A stretch of DNA of 64,000 bases, taken from NCBI RefSeq assembly GCF_008638345.1, contig NZ_VTVA01000002.1:1-64000 (forward strand), in the 5' to 3' direction. Below the pieces are notes generated by a model, which did not search any database, was not told where the DNA came from, and saw only the letters and a list, made by a program, of their open reading frames with translations. Source of the stretch: Pseudomonas saliphila. Lineage in GTDB: Bacteria > Pseudomonadota > Gammaproteobacteria > Pseudomonadales > Pseudomonadaceae. Below are positions 9,040 through 17,717 of the stretch, in pieces. Position 1 is the stretch's first letter; the number at the start of each line of letters is the position of its first letter. The position numbers and the translations under genes were made by a program.

Positions 9040-10532
9040 CAGGGTGCACCCTCCTTGGCTGGCAGTTGTAGATACGCGCTCGCCTCGGTCAACTGCAGCG
9101 AAGCCTGCCAGGCATATTCCATCGCCGGCCCGGCGCCGAAACCCAACAGCACCGTCATTAGCGCCAGCACTGCCGCCACCAGCCAGGCGCTGCGGGGGCC
9201 GTTATCCGCCTGTACAGCCTGGTCCCCGTTCGGGTGCGGCTTGAGAAACGCTTCGTTCCATATCTTGCTCATCGATAGCACCGTTATGGCGCCGGTCAAC
9301 AGCGCGATGAAGGCAGCCCATCCAAAACCTGCTTCGAGACTGGCGCGGATCAGTATCAGTTTGGCCCAGAAACCGGACAACGGCGGGATGCCCGCCAATG
9401 ACAGCGCCGGTATGGCGAACAGCACCGCAAGCAATGGCCTGGCAGCGTAGAGCCCGCCCATGCCCGCCAACCGTTCGGACCCGGTAAGCCGCGATGCCAG
9501 CCCGCCTATAAAAAAGAGATTGGCTTTAACGATGATGTGGTGGATCAGATAGAACACCGCGCCGGCCAGTGCCAGCGGTGTGGCCAGGGCGAGCCCAAGC
9601 ACCATGTAGCCGACCTGACTGACGATGTGGAACGACAGGATGCGTCTGATCTCGGTCTGCGCCGCCGCGCCCAGCACACCCACCAGCATGGTCGCGCAGG
9701 CGACCCACAATAAAATGTCGTGGGCCAGGCCTGGGGTTGGCCAGAGCAAGGTCACCAGCCGGATCAGTGCATAGACGCCGACCTTGGTCAGCAAGCCGGC
9801 GAACAGCGCAGAGACCGGCACCCAGGCCACATGGTAAGACGCGGGCAACCAGCCGAACACAGGAAACAGCGCGCCCTTGATGGAGAACGCCAACAGCATC
9901 AGGGTCACGCCCAGGGTCGCGCTGGTGGTCGCCTCGCCGCTGCGGAAGATCAGCGCCAGCTCGCCCATGTTCAGCGTGCCACTGGCGCCGTACACCAGCC
10001 CGGCGGCCAGCAGAAACAGCAGCGTAGCCAGCAGATTCAGCACAAGATAGGTCATTGCCCCGGCCAGTCGGCGCTGCCCGCCACCCAGCGAGATAAGCGC
10101 GAAGGAGCCCATCAGCAGGACTTCGAACCAGACGTACAGGTTGAAGATATCGGCGGTGATGAACGCACCGCAAATGCCCGTGAGAAGACCGTGAACAAAC
10201 AGATGCGCATCGCGCAGAAACTCCGACGCCATCGGCTGGCGGTGCATGTAGACCAGCGTACCGAGGCCAATCACGCCGCTGATCGCCACCATGGCCGCCG
10301 ACAACCGATCAATCACCAGACTGATACCATAGGGCGCCTGCCAACTGCCCATCTGCCCGCTAAGCACATTGCCCTGGGCTGCGAACCAGACCAGCCAGAG
10401 CCCGGTGATCAGCAGAAGCGTACTGCCGACAAGACTGATCAATGTGACCCATGCCAGCCGGCGCCGCGCCAGCAGGCACAACATCAGCGTCGTCAGCGGC
10501 AGCAGGATCGGCAGTATCAGCAGCAGATTCAT
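9039..10532 (-). CDS. mrpD: Mrp antiporter subunit D, operon 2
   Basis: A 497-residue NuoN/M-like proton-translocating subunit. The conserved helix glutamate is in WFEVLL (E137), a lysine is in the LLTKVGVYALI helix, and FWAKLILIRASLEAG lies in the C-terminal half. Intact and family length. It overlaps mrpC by 4 bases. Paralogue of the mrpD at 3058. Confidence 0.93.
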   Translation of the reverse strand: MNLLLILPILLPLTTLMLCLLARRRLAWVTLISLVGSTLLLITGLWLVWFAAQGNVLSGQMGSWQAPYGISLVIDRLSAAMVAISGVIGLGTLVYMHRQPMASEFLRDAHLFVHGLLTGICGAFITADIFNLYVWFEVLLMGSFALISLGGGQRRLAGAMTYLVLNLLATLLFLLAAGLVYGASGTLNMGELALIFRSGEATTSATLGVTLMLLAFSIKGALFPVFGWLPASYHVAWVPVSALFAGLLTKVGVYALIRLVTLLWPTPGLAHDILLWVACATMLVGVLGAAAQTEIRRILSFHIVSQVGYMVLGLALATPLALAGAVFYLIHHIIVKANLFFIGGLASRLTGSERLAGMGGLYAARPLLAVLFAIPALSLAGIPPLSGFWAKLILIRASLEAGFGWAAFIALLTGAITVLSMSKIWNEAFLKPHPNGDQAVQADNGPRSAWLVAAVLALMTVLLGFGAGPAMEYAWQASLQLTEASAYLQLPAKEGAP

Positions 10533-10960
10533 TCGCGCTCTCCGGCCGACGGATCTCGCTCATCGACGTCGAGCGTGCCGCCCTGCTCCACCCCGTTCTC
10601 CTGCCCGTCCGGCGCCGGCTGTTCGACCACCGCGGTGACCTGATCGGTATCATTCTTGCCGTGCAGTTCGTAGGTTCGCTTGAGTATCGACAAGGCAAAG
10701 ACAAACAGCGCAAACCCGATGACGATGGCGGTGAGCACCAACGCCTGGGGTAACGGGTTGACCAAGGCGGCGGCGTCCACACCAGGGGCGATAAAAGCCG
10801 GTGCTTCGCCGACATGGCGGCCCGCGGCGAGCACGCCCAGATTTACCGCGTTGCTGAACACGGTGATGCCCAGCACCACCCGTATCAGATGCTGATCCAG
10901 CATCATCCAGATTCCTAAACCCGCCATTGACCCGGCGGTCACCGCCGCAACCCATTCCAT
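10529..10960 (-). CDS. mrpC: Mrp antiporter subunit C, operon 2, with extended tail
   Basis: A 143-residue NuoK-like subunit. The membrane part (residues 1-105) has the LVNPLPQALVLTAIVIGFAL segment of MnhC. About 35 hydrophilic, acidic residues follow (KNDTDQVTAVVEQPAPDGQE and onward) that the operon 1 copy lacks. The tail may give a cytosolic contact specific to this complex; that is inference. Start shares one base with the mrpA stop. Confidence 0.91.
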   Translation of the reverse strand: MEWVAAVTAGSMAGLGIWMMLDQHLIRVVLGITVFSNAVNLGVLAAGRHVGEAPAFIAPGVDAAALVNPLPQALVLTAIVIGFALFVFALSILKRTYELHGKNDTDQVTAVVEQPAPDGQENGVEQGGTLDVDERDPSAGERE

Positions 10961-13683
10961 CAGCTGGCCCTCCCGACAAGATTGCGCAGCATATGGGCCA
11001 CCGAACCGAACACGGTGAGGAACACGCCCAGGTCGAACAGCAGCGGCGTGCCGAGCTTAACGCCGAAGGGTGCCACCCACTGACTGGTCATATAGGGCTC
11101 GCCCAGCAGGATCGCGCCCAGCCCGGCACCACCCGCGCAGGCCACACCCAGGGCGATGATGAGGGTCGGCGGAACGCGCCCGAGTCCGCGCTGGATGCCG
11201 CGGCCGAAGGTCAGTATCAGCAGCGCAAAACCGGTCGCCGCGACCAGCCCGCCGATGAAACCGCCACCGGGATAATTATGTCCCCGCCAGAGAATCATCA
11301 GCGAAACGGCCAGCATGATGCCCGCCAATGGGCGCATACCCTGGCGCAACAGCACTGAGCCGAATTCCGGCAGCCCCTTCGGGCGAACGTCCGCAGCTTG
11401 CCCAGCGCCGAGCAAGGTAGAGGTCGCCAGGGCGGCAAGAGCGACCACCAGGGTTTCGCCAAGCGTATCCAGGGCCCGGAAATCCACCAGGATGACATTC
11501 ACCACGTTCATGCCATGCCCGCCCGGCAGGCTGTTATCGATCAGCCAGTCGGCGATGTTACCGGGGAGCGGCTGACTGACTGTCGCCATGATCATCAGCG
11601 TGACGGCCACGCCGACGGTACAGGCTGCGATCGCCTGCCAGCGTCGGTTGCGCCCTGATCCCGAGGCTACCGAGGGCAGCCCCGGCATCCGCCGTAGAAC
11701 CACGGCGAGGAAGACCACCGTCAGGGTCTCGACCATCAGCTGGGTGAGCGCCACGTCGGGCGCACTCACCGATAGATAGAACAGCGCGAGCCCCAGACCA
11801 CTGGCTGCCAGTGACGCCACCAGCGCCAGGCGCCCGGACTTGAGAGCCGCACCCGCCGCGCCACCCAGCGCCAGCAAGGCGCCGACGATTCCCGGCAGGG
11901 TCAGCGGGGTCAATGGCTCAGCGGGTAGCAGTGGTGCCTGGATCAACCACAACCCGCCCAGCATGCTCAGGCTCAGCACTGTCGCCAGCAGCGCAACATG
12001 CGCCCGCAAGGAACCGTGCTGGAAGTTACCAGCCACCGCACCGGCCAACTGAAACACCCGTACCAGAAAACCGTCCCACAGTATGTCGCCGCTGACCCGC
12101 CAGAAGCGGTCGAGCTGGTTGGCCAGCCAGCGCACGCGATCGGCTTGCAGATAGAACAGCACGCCCAGGGCCATGGTCAGCACACTGGCAATCACCGCTG
12201 GGGTAATACCACCCCAGAGATACAGATGCACGTCGACAGGTCCGGTAGAGATCGCCAGCACCGCCGTGTTGACCAGCCAGGCTTCAGGCCAGTGATTCCA
12301 TATACCCAGACCAAGCCCGCCGATTGCCAGCAGGAGCGCGCCCAGCCACATGAAGGGCGATACCTCATGCGGTGCGGTGGGATATTGCGGACGACGGCCG
12401 AGGAAGGCGCGAATGAATATCAGCCCCGCGGCCGCGAACAACAGCGCATTGGTCAGGATCATCACGATAGTCACGGCCCAGCCAATAGCGCCCAGCTCGA
12501 TCAGGCCTGAGTACTTGAATTCCTTGGCGATGAAACCGAAAAACGGCGGCAGTCCCGCGTTGGAAAAGGCCGCCAGCCCCACCGCGACACCGGTGAACGG
12601 CATGACCGCGAACAGCCCTCCGAGCCGGCGCAGGTCCCGCGTACCGGTGGCATGATCCACCGCGCCGATGGCCATGAACAGGGCGCCCTTGTAGAGAGAA
12701 TGGGCCACCAAATAGAGCACGAAGGCCTGCAAACCGTAGTTGGTGTTGGTACCGATCAGCATGGTCAACTGGCCGAGTACGGTGACCGTGGTATAGGCCA
12801 GCATGCGTTTCAGATCATATTGGCGAATGGCCAGAACGGCACCGACCAGCGCCGTCAGCGCCCCGATGCCGATGAGGATCGAACTCCAGGTAACGCCACC
12901 GCCCAGGGTTGGATTCAGCCGCGCCAGCAGGTAGATACCCGCCTTGACCATCGTCGCCGAATGCAGATAGGCCGACACCGGCGTCGGCGCATTCATCGCA
13001 TTGGGTAGCCAGATATGGAAAGGCACCTGCGCCGACTTGGTAAAACAGCCGATCAGCACCAGCGCCATAATCCAGGGGAACAAGGTGCTGCCCTGCACCA
13101 CGGCCGCATCCAGCCCGGAAAACTGCCAGTTCTGCCCGGCAATACCCAGCAGCACAAAACCGGCCAGCAGCGCCAGCCCGCCACCGGCAGTGATTAACAA
13201 AGCCTGCAAGGCGGCGCGGCGGGCTTCGGGCCTGGTGTTTTCGAAACTGATCAGCAAATAAGACGAGATGCTGGTCAGCTCCCAGAACACGAACATGACC
13301 ATCATGTCGTCCGCCAGCACCAGGCCGAGCATGCCAAGCATGAAGATCAGCAGATACGCGTAAAAACGGCCGAGATGCGGATGCCCGCTGAGATAGCCCC
13401 CCGAATACAACACGATCAGCGCGCCAATACCGGTAATCAGCAGCGCGAACAGCAAAGCCAGCCCATCAAGCCGCAGAGTGAAGGTGACATCCAGCAACGG
13501 CACCCAGGCCACGCTGGAGGTCAGCACCTCGCCGCCTGCAACCAGTGGAATGACGCTCACAAACCAGGCGAAGCAGCCTGCGGGTACCAACGCCAACAGC
13601 CACAACGCCTGCCGGGGCAATATCCGCCACAGCAAAGGCGCACAAAGACCGTTCAGGGCGATAGCCAGCAGGCTGAGCTGCAT
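10960..13683 (-). CDS. mrpA: Mrp antiporter subunit A fused to subunit B, operon 2
   Basis: 907 residues with the same domain order as the operon 1 copy: NuoL-like antiporter core (FWELTSISSYLLISF; KSAQVPFHIWLPNAMNAPTP), MbhD/E-like helices (APDVALTQLMVETLTVVFL; VDFRALDTLGE) and C-terminal MnhB-like domain (LWRGHNYPGGGFIGGLV). The ATG at 13683 lies one base after the stop of a ten-codon reading frame that carries the strong ribosome site, so it is probably translated by coupling. First structural gene of operon 2. Confidence 0.92.
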   Translation of the reverse strand: MQLSLLAIALNGLCAPLLWRILPRQALWLLALVPAGCFAWFVSVIPLVAGGEVLTSSVAWVPLLDVTFTLRLDGLALLFALLITGIGALIVLYSGGYLSGHPHLGRFYAYLLIFMLGMLGLVLADDMMVMFVFWELTSISSYLLISFENTRPEARRAALQALLITAGGGLALLAGFVLLGIAGQNWQFSGLDAAVVQGSTLFPWIMALVLIGCFTKSAQVPFHIWLPNAMNAPTPVSAYLHSATMVKAGIYLLARLNPTLGGGVTWSSILIGIGALTALVGAVLAIRQYDLKRMLAYTTVTVLGQLTMLIGTNTNYGLQAFVLYLVAHSLYKGALFMAIGAVDHATGTRDLRRLGGLFAVMPFTGVAVGLAAFSNAGLPPFFGFIAKEFKYSGLIELGAIGWAVTIVMILTNALLFAAAGLIFIRAFLGRRPQYPTAPHEVSPFMWLGALLLAIGGLGLGIWNHWPEAWLVNTAVLAISTGPVDVHLYLWGGITPAVIASVLTMALGVLFYLQADRVRWLANQLDRFWRVSGDILWDGFLVRVFQLAGAVAGNFQHGSLRAHVALLATVLSLSMLGGLWLIQAPLLPAEPLTPLTLPGIVGALLALGGAAGAALKSGRLALVASLAASGLGLALFYLSVSAPDVALTQLMVETLTVVFLAVVLRRMPGLPSVASGSGRNRRWQAIAACTVGVAVTLMIMATVSQPLPGNIADWLIDNSLPGGHGMNVVNVILVDFRALDTLGETLVVALAALATSTLLGAGQAADVRPKGLPEFGSVLLRQGMRPLAGIMLAVSLMILWRGHNYPGGGFIGGLVAATGFALLILTFGRGIQRGLGRVPPTLIIALGVACAGGAGLGAILLGEPYMTSQWVAPFGVKLGTPLLFDLGVFLTVFGSVAHMLRNLVGRAS

Positions 13684-13684
13684 C

Positions 13685-13717
13685 TCAGCCGCCCTTCGTC
13701 GTGTTAGGTCTTGTCAT
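13685..13717 (-). CDS. Possible 10-residue leader peptide before mrpA of operon 2
   Basis: The only good Shine-Dalgarno upstream of mrpA, AAGGAGGT, is spaced 5 bases from an ATG at 13717 that opens the short frame MTRPNTTKGG. Its TGA is followed by one base and then the mrpA ATG. The layout suggests re-initiation coupling or a regulatory leader. It could also be a chance frame with mrpA starting upstream in another way, but no upstream in-frame start is evident. Confidence 0.4.
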   Translation of the reverse strand: MTRPNTTKGG

Positions 13718-14003
13718 TGCAACCTCCTTGGTTGATCCCGCGCACACCTGCTGCGCGATGGCCGTGCGCCCATTGTTCATACAGGATAGTCGGGGGGCAA
13801 TGATCTGGAGAGCAGGTCCGATGGTGCAAACCGAGGAAGACAATAAATAAGAAGAGAAGCCGTCAGCCGGGAAGCAATTTGATACATTTCGAGGCGAATA
13901 AGCGGGAGTTTAGCTCCAACGCGCGCGCATCAGCCGTAAACCGGCATCGCTGCCGACGGTGTATCGACACGATTTGGAGACTTCTCAGCACGGCGCGCAC
14001 AGC
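13718..14003. other. Intergenic region upstream of Mrp operon 2
   Basis: No gene supported. The stretch between the operon 2 leader and the terminator of the SlyB-like gene must contain the promoter for the second Mrp operon, but I see no convincing -35/-10 pair. Confidence 0.4.
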
Positions 14004-14049
14004 AAAACGGCCCGGCGATCCGTCCTGGTTGGACAAATCGCCGAGCCGT
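14004..14049 (-). terminator. Rho-independent terminator of the SlyB-like gene
   Basis: On the minus strand a 13-base arm ACGGCTCGGCGAT pairs with ATCGCCGGGCCGT (one mismatch) across a 17-base loop and is followed by TTTT. It lies 44 bases past the stop codon of the lipoprotein gene at 14093. Confidence 0.75.
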
Positions 14050-14092
14050 CAGGCCGTAAATGTCACGGCATATCGGTGCTACACGTAAGGGA

Positions 14093-14554
14093 CTACTTGG
14101 TTACGCGGGACTCGCCGTTCACCGTCATGATGCGCACCCGCTCGCCGGGGGCAAAGGACACATCGTCGGATACCGCCTGAACGTAGGAGCGGGTATGGCC
14201 GTCATCCTCAGTAACGGTAATCTCGATACCCTGCCTGCGGGTAAAGCCCTCCTCCGCGGCCGCCCCTGCTACACCGCCCGCTACGGCACCGATCACGCTG
14301 GTAATCATGCTGCCGCGACCACCGCCAATACCGCTACCGGCAATACCCCCGACCGCTGCGCCCGCGCCCGGGCCAATGACCGACTTGGTACCTTCAATCT
14401 GTACAAAACGCACCGACTCCACGGTGCCCATACGGACCGTTTGAGGTGTGCGTGCCTGTTCCCGGCTATAGGTATCGCCGGTGAGACCCTTGGCACAGCC
14501 GCCCAGGACCAGTAGAGCGCCCAACAGCCAAGTCATCAACAGATGTTTCTTCAT
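14093..14554 (-). CDS. SlyB-like glycine-zipper outer-membrane lipoprotein
   Basis: Start taken at the ATG at 14554 because GGAG precedes it by 7 bases and it gives a lipoprotein signal (MKKHLLMTWLLGALLVLGGC, lipidated Cys20). The middle is a glycine-zipper 2TM segment (GAGAAVGGIAGSGIGGGRGS, then a second Gly/Ala helix), and the C-terminal ~45 residues form a basic/polar domain with RRQGIEITVTEDDG. This is the SlyB/Pcp 17-kDa antigen architecture, thought to stabilise the outer membrane. Monocistronic, with a terminator downstream. Confidence 0.85.
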   Translation of the reverse strand: MKKHLLMTWLLGALLVLGGCAKGLTGDTYSREQARTPQTVRMGTVESVRFVQIEGTKSVIGPGAGAAVGGIAGSGIGGGRGSMITSVIGAVAGGVAGAAAEEGFTRRQGIEITVTEDDGHTRSYVQAVSDDVSFAPGERVRIMTVNGESRVTK

Positions 14555-14824
14555 GGTGTACTCCACTCTCATCAAGTCTGTGCCCCATTAGACGTTATTC
14601 TACGCCAGTTGTTGCGATTAGCCTGTTTCCAAAGATGGCCACTGAACCGGAACCGCTAGTCAGAAAACAATCGGAACGGTCGTTTCCAACACGCATTTTC
14701 GCTAAGCTTCGCCCCGACTTTTCATCGGAGCGTTCGCTCGCTACCGGAAATCCATTACTCGCCGTACCCAAGCAATAACAAGAAAAACAGGTGCCGGCAA
14801 CAGATCCTGATCTGGAGGTTGTGC

Positions 14825-15100
14825 ATGCCCGTTTTACAGGCTGCCTGGCTGTATTATCTGGAGAATCCCGCCTTTGTCCTGAACGGACTGGCGTTGTTTT
14901 ACGGTCTCGCCGGAGGCTGGTTATGGGTTGCCACCCAGCTGCGCAGCGCCCGCATTGCAGAGCGGCTGGCCACCGATCCGGCTATGCCAGGAGACGTTCC
15001 CTGCGCCGCAACCCAGCGCATCAATAGGGTGTTCTATTCCGTCGGTGGGGTGTGCCTGTCGTTGGCCACTGTGCTGACGCTGATCAGCACGCAGTTCTGA
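14825..15100 (+). CDS. Small two-helix membrane protein, function unknown
   Basis: 91 residues from an ATG with GGAGG 6 bases upstream. Two hydrophobic helices are seen: roughly residues 18-38 (FVLNGLALFYGLAGGWLWVA) and the C-terminal 20 residues (VFYSVGGVCLSLATVLTLI), with a polar segment between. I do not recognise the family. It ends at a bidirectional hairpin shared with the convergent acyltransferase gene. The 270 bases upstream hold its promoter region and no other gene. Confidence 0.65.
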   Translation: MPVLQAAWLYYLENPAFVLNGLALFYGLAGGWLWVATQLRSARIAERLATDPAMPGDVPCAATQRINRVFYSVGGVCLSLATVLTLISTQF

Positions 15101-15102
15101 CC

Positions 15103-15131
15103 TGACAGGGCGCCAGAGAGGCGCGCTGTCA
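15103..15131. terminator. Bidirectional terminator-type hairpin
   Basis: TGACAG-G-GCGC pairs with GCGC-G-CTGTCA around a 7-base loop, between the stop codons of two convergent genes (15100 and 15135). Confidence 0.6.
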
Positions 15132-15134
15132 CTG

Positions 15135-16295
15135 TCAGAGGCTATCCAGAAACGCTTGCTGGCGCAGCTTACTGATGACCGGATTGGCATATTGCGCCAA
15201 CCACCAGCTGCGGTATTCCTCAGGGCATTGCGCCAGACGCTGGTCGAAACGCGCCTGCTCCTCCGCCAGCTGCTGCGCATCGAACTGCTTGCGCCAGTCG
15301 CCGACTGCCAACCCCGGCAGATCCGGAATGTGTTCGAATGCCAGGTAGTTACTCGGGTAAAGCCGGTATGACAGCAAGATACTGCGGTCCGCCTCGCGGG
15401 CAACGGCCCGTGCGTCCGCATAGTCATCGGTCATCGGTTCGCCGAAGGCGACATGCACCCGCCCTTTGTAACCGGTAAGCCCCATGGCGATAGAGCGATC
15501 GTCCTCGCCCGGCTGTTTCTGATAGCTGCCGGTCCGCTCGCGCTGCGCCAGCTCGCGGGCCTTCATCAGATCGCAGGGATCCCATTCATAGGCAATCGAC
15601 ACCGGGACAATATTGAGCGAGCGGATCACGTCCTCAAAACGTTCGCTGCGTCGACTCATGCAGAGCATCTTGATGATCGCCGAATCGGTCTCGTCCTTGC
15701 CGTCCTTGGCCCGCCCTTCACTCTGGGCAATCCAGATTGAATGGCCGGTCTGGATCGAATGATTGATATAGGCCGAGAGCGATTGATAGACGGCGAGCTT
15801 TTCGCGGCGTCCGGTCACCGAGCGGTGCACGATAAAACTCTTGTTCAGCCGCATCAGATCACTGACAAAAGGCCGCTGCAGCAGGTTGTCGCCGATGGCA
15901 ATCCGCGGGGTCGGATGGCCGGCGTGGTACAGCGCATAATTGACGAAGGCCGGGTCCATCACGATGTCGCGGTGATTGGCCAGAAACAGGTGCGGTTGAT
16001 CCTTGCTCAGATTCTCCAGCCCACTGTAGGTAACCCCCAGCGCGCTGCGCTCGATCAGGCGATCAAGATAGGGTTCAAGCCGGCGCTGCAAGGCTTCGAT
16101 GCTGCTTATACCCCGCGCCTCCCGGCGCAATCCAAAGCCGACCAGCCGCTCGACCAGCCCGGGCGCCCAACGCCACGCGCGAGCAAAACGGTATTGCGCC
16201 AGCATCCGGCGCAGATCCTTGTTCTCGCTCAGTCGCTCCAGCACTTCGGGGACATCTTTGTCCTCGAAGGGCTTAATGGCATCAAACTCGCCCAT
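15135..16295 (-). CDS. PlsC-like glycerolipid acyltransferase
   Basis: 386 residues. The acyltransferase motif I appears as NHRDIVMDP with His108 and Asp114. This is one residue wider than the usual H-x4-D. Later blocks IHR (FIVHRSV), SEGR (IAQSEGRAKD) and NIVPVSIAYEWDP match the other acyltransferase blocks. Such enzymes acylate glycerol-phosphate or lysophospholipids at the inner membrane face. The long C-terminal part with W/Q-rich helices is typical of a Pseudomonas subgroup. The exact acceptor is not known. Monocistronic, convergent with the gene at 14825. Confidence 0.82.
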   Translation of the reverse strand: MGEFDAIKPFEDKDVPEVLERLSENKDLRRMLAQYRFARAWRWAPGLVERLVGFGLRREARGISSIEALQRRLEPYLDRLIERSALGVTYSGLENLSKDQPHLFLANHRDIVMDPAFVNYALYHAGHPTPRIAIGDNLLQRPFVSDLMRLNKSFIVHRSVTGRREKLAVYQSLSAYINHSIQTGHSIWIAQSEGRAKDGKDETDSAIIKMLCMSRRSERFEDVIRSLNIVPVSIAYEWDPCDLMKARELAQRERTGSYQKQPGEDDRSIAMGLTGYKGRVHVAFGEPMTDDYADARAVAREADRSILLSYRLYPSNYLAFEHIPDLPGLAVGDWRKQFDAQQLAEEQARFDQRLAQCPEEYRSWWLAQYANPVISKLRQQAFLDSL

Positions 16296-16436
16296 GTCAT
16301 CCTCTTCAGTTCGGGTTTAGCCGCGCATTATGCTTGCGCTGGGAGGCTGGAACAATTGGCGCGGACGCGGTTTCGTACGATCGGCGTTCGGACTACACTC
16401 ACCGTCACACATCATGACCATCACCGGAGGACATAT

Positions 16437-16631
16437 ATGCAGGCGATAGACGAAGCAGTGCTGCAATGTCCGCATTGCGGCGAGACGATCAGTTTGCTGC
16501 TGGACCTGTCCGGCGGCGCCCAGTCCTATGTGGAAGATTGTCAGGTCTGCTGCCAACCGATCCATGTCACCTTGTGGATGGATGAAGGCAACACCGACTA
16601 TCACGTCGATCTGCGCAGAGAGCAGGATTGA
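16437..16631 (+). CDS. CPXCG-motif cysteine-rich protein
   Basis: 64 residues from an ATG with GGAGG 6 bases before it. A zinc-ribbon-like pair of cysteine knuckles is seen: CPHCGE at residues 11-16 and CQVCCQPI around residues 36-43. This is the CPXCG family (PF14255 type), of unknown function. First of three closely packed genes: the next ATG is 2 bases after its stop. Confidence 0.88.
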   Translation: MQAIDEAVLQCPHCGETISLLLDLSGGAQSYVEDCQVCCQPIHVTLWMDEGNTDYHVDLRREQD

Positions 16632-16633
16632 CC

Positions 16634-16903
16634 ATGTTATGCATCTACCAACCGGCTGACATGGGCGAAGGCGAGCTGCTCCGGCAGATCCTCGCCGAGC
16701 GACACATACACTGCCATCTGAGCGGGCAATATCTGCAGGGCGCCATGGGTGAGTTGCCTGCGCATGGACTGCTCGGGCTATGGGTGCCGGCAGAGGATGC
16801 AGAGCTGGCGCGCGAGCTGATCCACTCCTGGCAGCAGGCAGAACCTATGATGCCGGATTCGGATGAGCCGGAGCAGCAGCCAGAACACGAGCCGCTCGCC
16901 TGA
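16634..16903 (+). CDS. DUF2007-type putative signal-transducing protein
   Basis: 89 residues from the ATG at 16634. Pattern LCIYQPADMGEGELLRQILA, HCHLSGQYLQGAMGELPAHG, LWVPAEDAELARELI matches the DUF2007 fold (a short PII-like alpha/beta domain), with an acidic Pro/Glu-rich tail. Function is not established for the family. The stop overlaps the next start (TGATG), so it is translated with the SRAP gene. Confidence 0.85.
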   Translation: MLCIYQPADMGEGELLRQILAERHIHCHLSGQYLQGAMGELPAHGLLGLWVPAEDAELARELIHSWQQAEPMMPDSDEPEQQPEHEPLA

Positions 16904-17562
16904 TGGCCGGCCGTCTCGCACAGTTTACGGCCCCCGTGGCCGATATGCCTGAGGACTGGAAACCCGCCTGGAATATCTCTCCCGGCCAGCGCCTGCTGAT
17001 TCTCCGCAAGGTCGAGAATCAGCTCGAATGCGCCCGGGTGCTATGGAACCTCACCCCGGGCTGGCTTCGGGATCTCAGCCGCACGCCGTTCAGCGTCAAT
17101 GCAGAGGTCATGCATGACAAACCCATGTTCCGGCAACCACTGGTCGAGCGACGCTGTCTGATTCCGGTGGACGGTTATTTTGCCTGGCGCTCGCAGGGCC
17201 AGCGCAAGCAGCCCTGGTATCTGCGACGGCGTCAGGGCGGGCTGGCGATTGCAGGTATTTGGGAGCGCTACAGTCTCGATGAGGATACCTACTGGGACAG
17301 CTGCGCACTGATTACGGTACCGGCCAAGGGCTTGCCGGAACGCCTGGGCTACCGTATGCCGGTGACGCTCAATCGTGCTGAACAGGCCATCTGGCTGGCA
17401 GCGGCGACCGCCCCGTCGGCCCTGCAACCGCTGCTGCTCAATGCCGATTCACAAGTTGACATGATGTATCCAGTGAACCCGGTGATGAGCAACCCCGACA
17501 CGCTTGGGCCTCACTGCTGCGCGCCCAGCGGGCATGCCATAACGGCCGACGCGCCGGTCTGA
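16903..17562 (+). CDS. SRAP (YedK/HMCES)-family protein lacking catalytic residues
   Basis: 219 residues with the SRAP fold pattern: NISPGQRLLIL, VLWNLTPGW, VNAEVM...MFRQPLVERRCLIPVDGYFAW, and LGYRMPVTLN. Active SRAP proteins begin MCGR; Cys2 forms a covalent link to abasic DNA, helped by Glu (in FEW) and His (in IHDRRP). Here the start is MAGR, FEW is FAW and the His position is Gly or Tyr, while the Asn of NA is kept. So three of four active-site residues seem to be lost although the rest of the fold is conserved. It may be a DNA-binding pseudoenzyme. The start is fixed by the overlap with the DUF2007 stop. Confidence 0.82.
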   Translation: MAGRLAQFTAPVADMPEDWKPAWNISPGQRLLILRKVENQLECARVLWNLTPGWLRDLSRTPFSVNAEVMHDKPMFRQPLVERRCLIPVDGYFAWRSQGQRKQPWYLRRRQGGLAIAGIWERYSLDEDTYWDSCALITVPAKGLPERLGYRMPVTLNRAEQAIWLAAATAPSALQPLLLNADSQVDMMYPVNPVMSNPDTLGPHCCAPSGHAITADAPV

Positions 17563-17717
17563 TCGGCATCCGGTATTCTCCCCGTTTGGCGACAACCGCG
17601 AATTAACGGTAGCCCGTCGGGTTTTGGAGTAATCTTGCTCATCCGCTGACAGGTTCACGGTTGCCTGACTCTGGTCATAACTCTAATCTATTGCTCCGTT
17701 TGCCAAGGAATTTTCCC

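Noticed and set aside
4907-13683. Missing mrpB genes
   Set aside because: Not missing: a C-terminal MnhB-like domain is fused to each MrpA.
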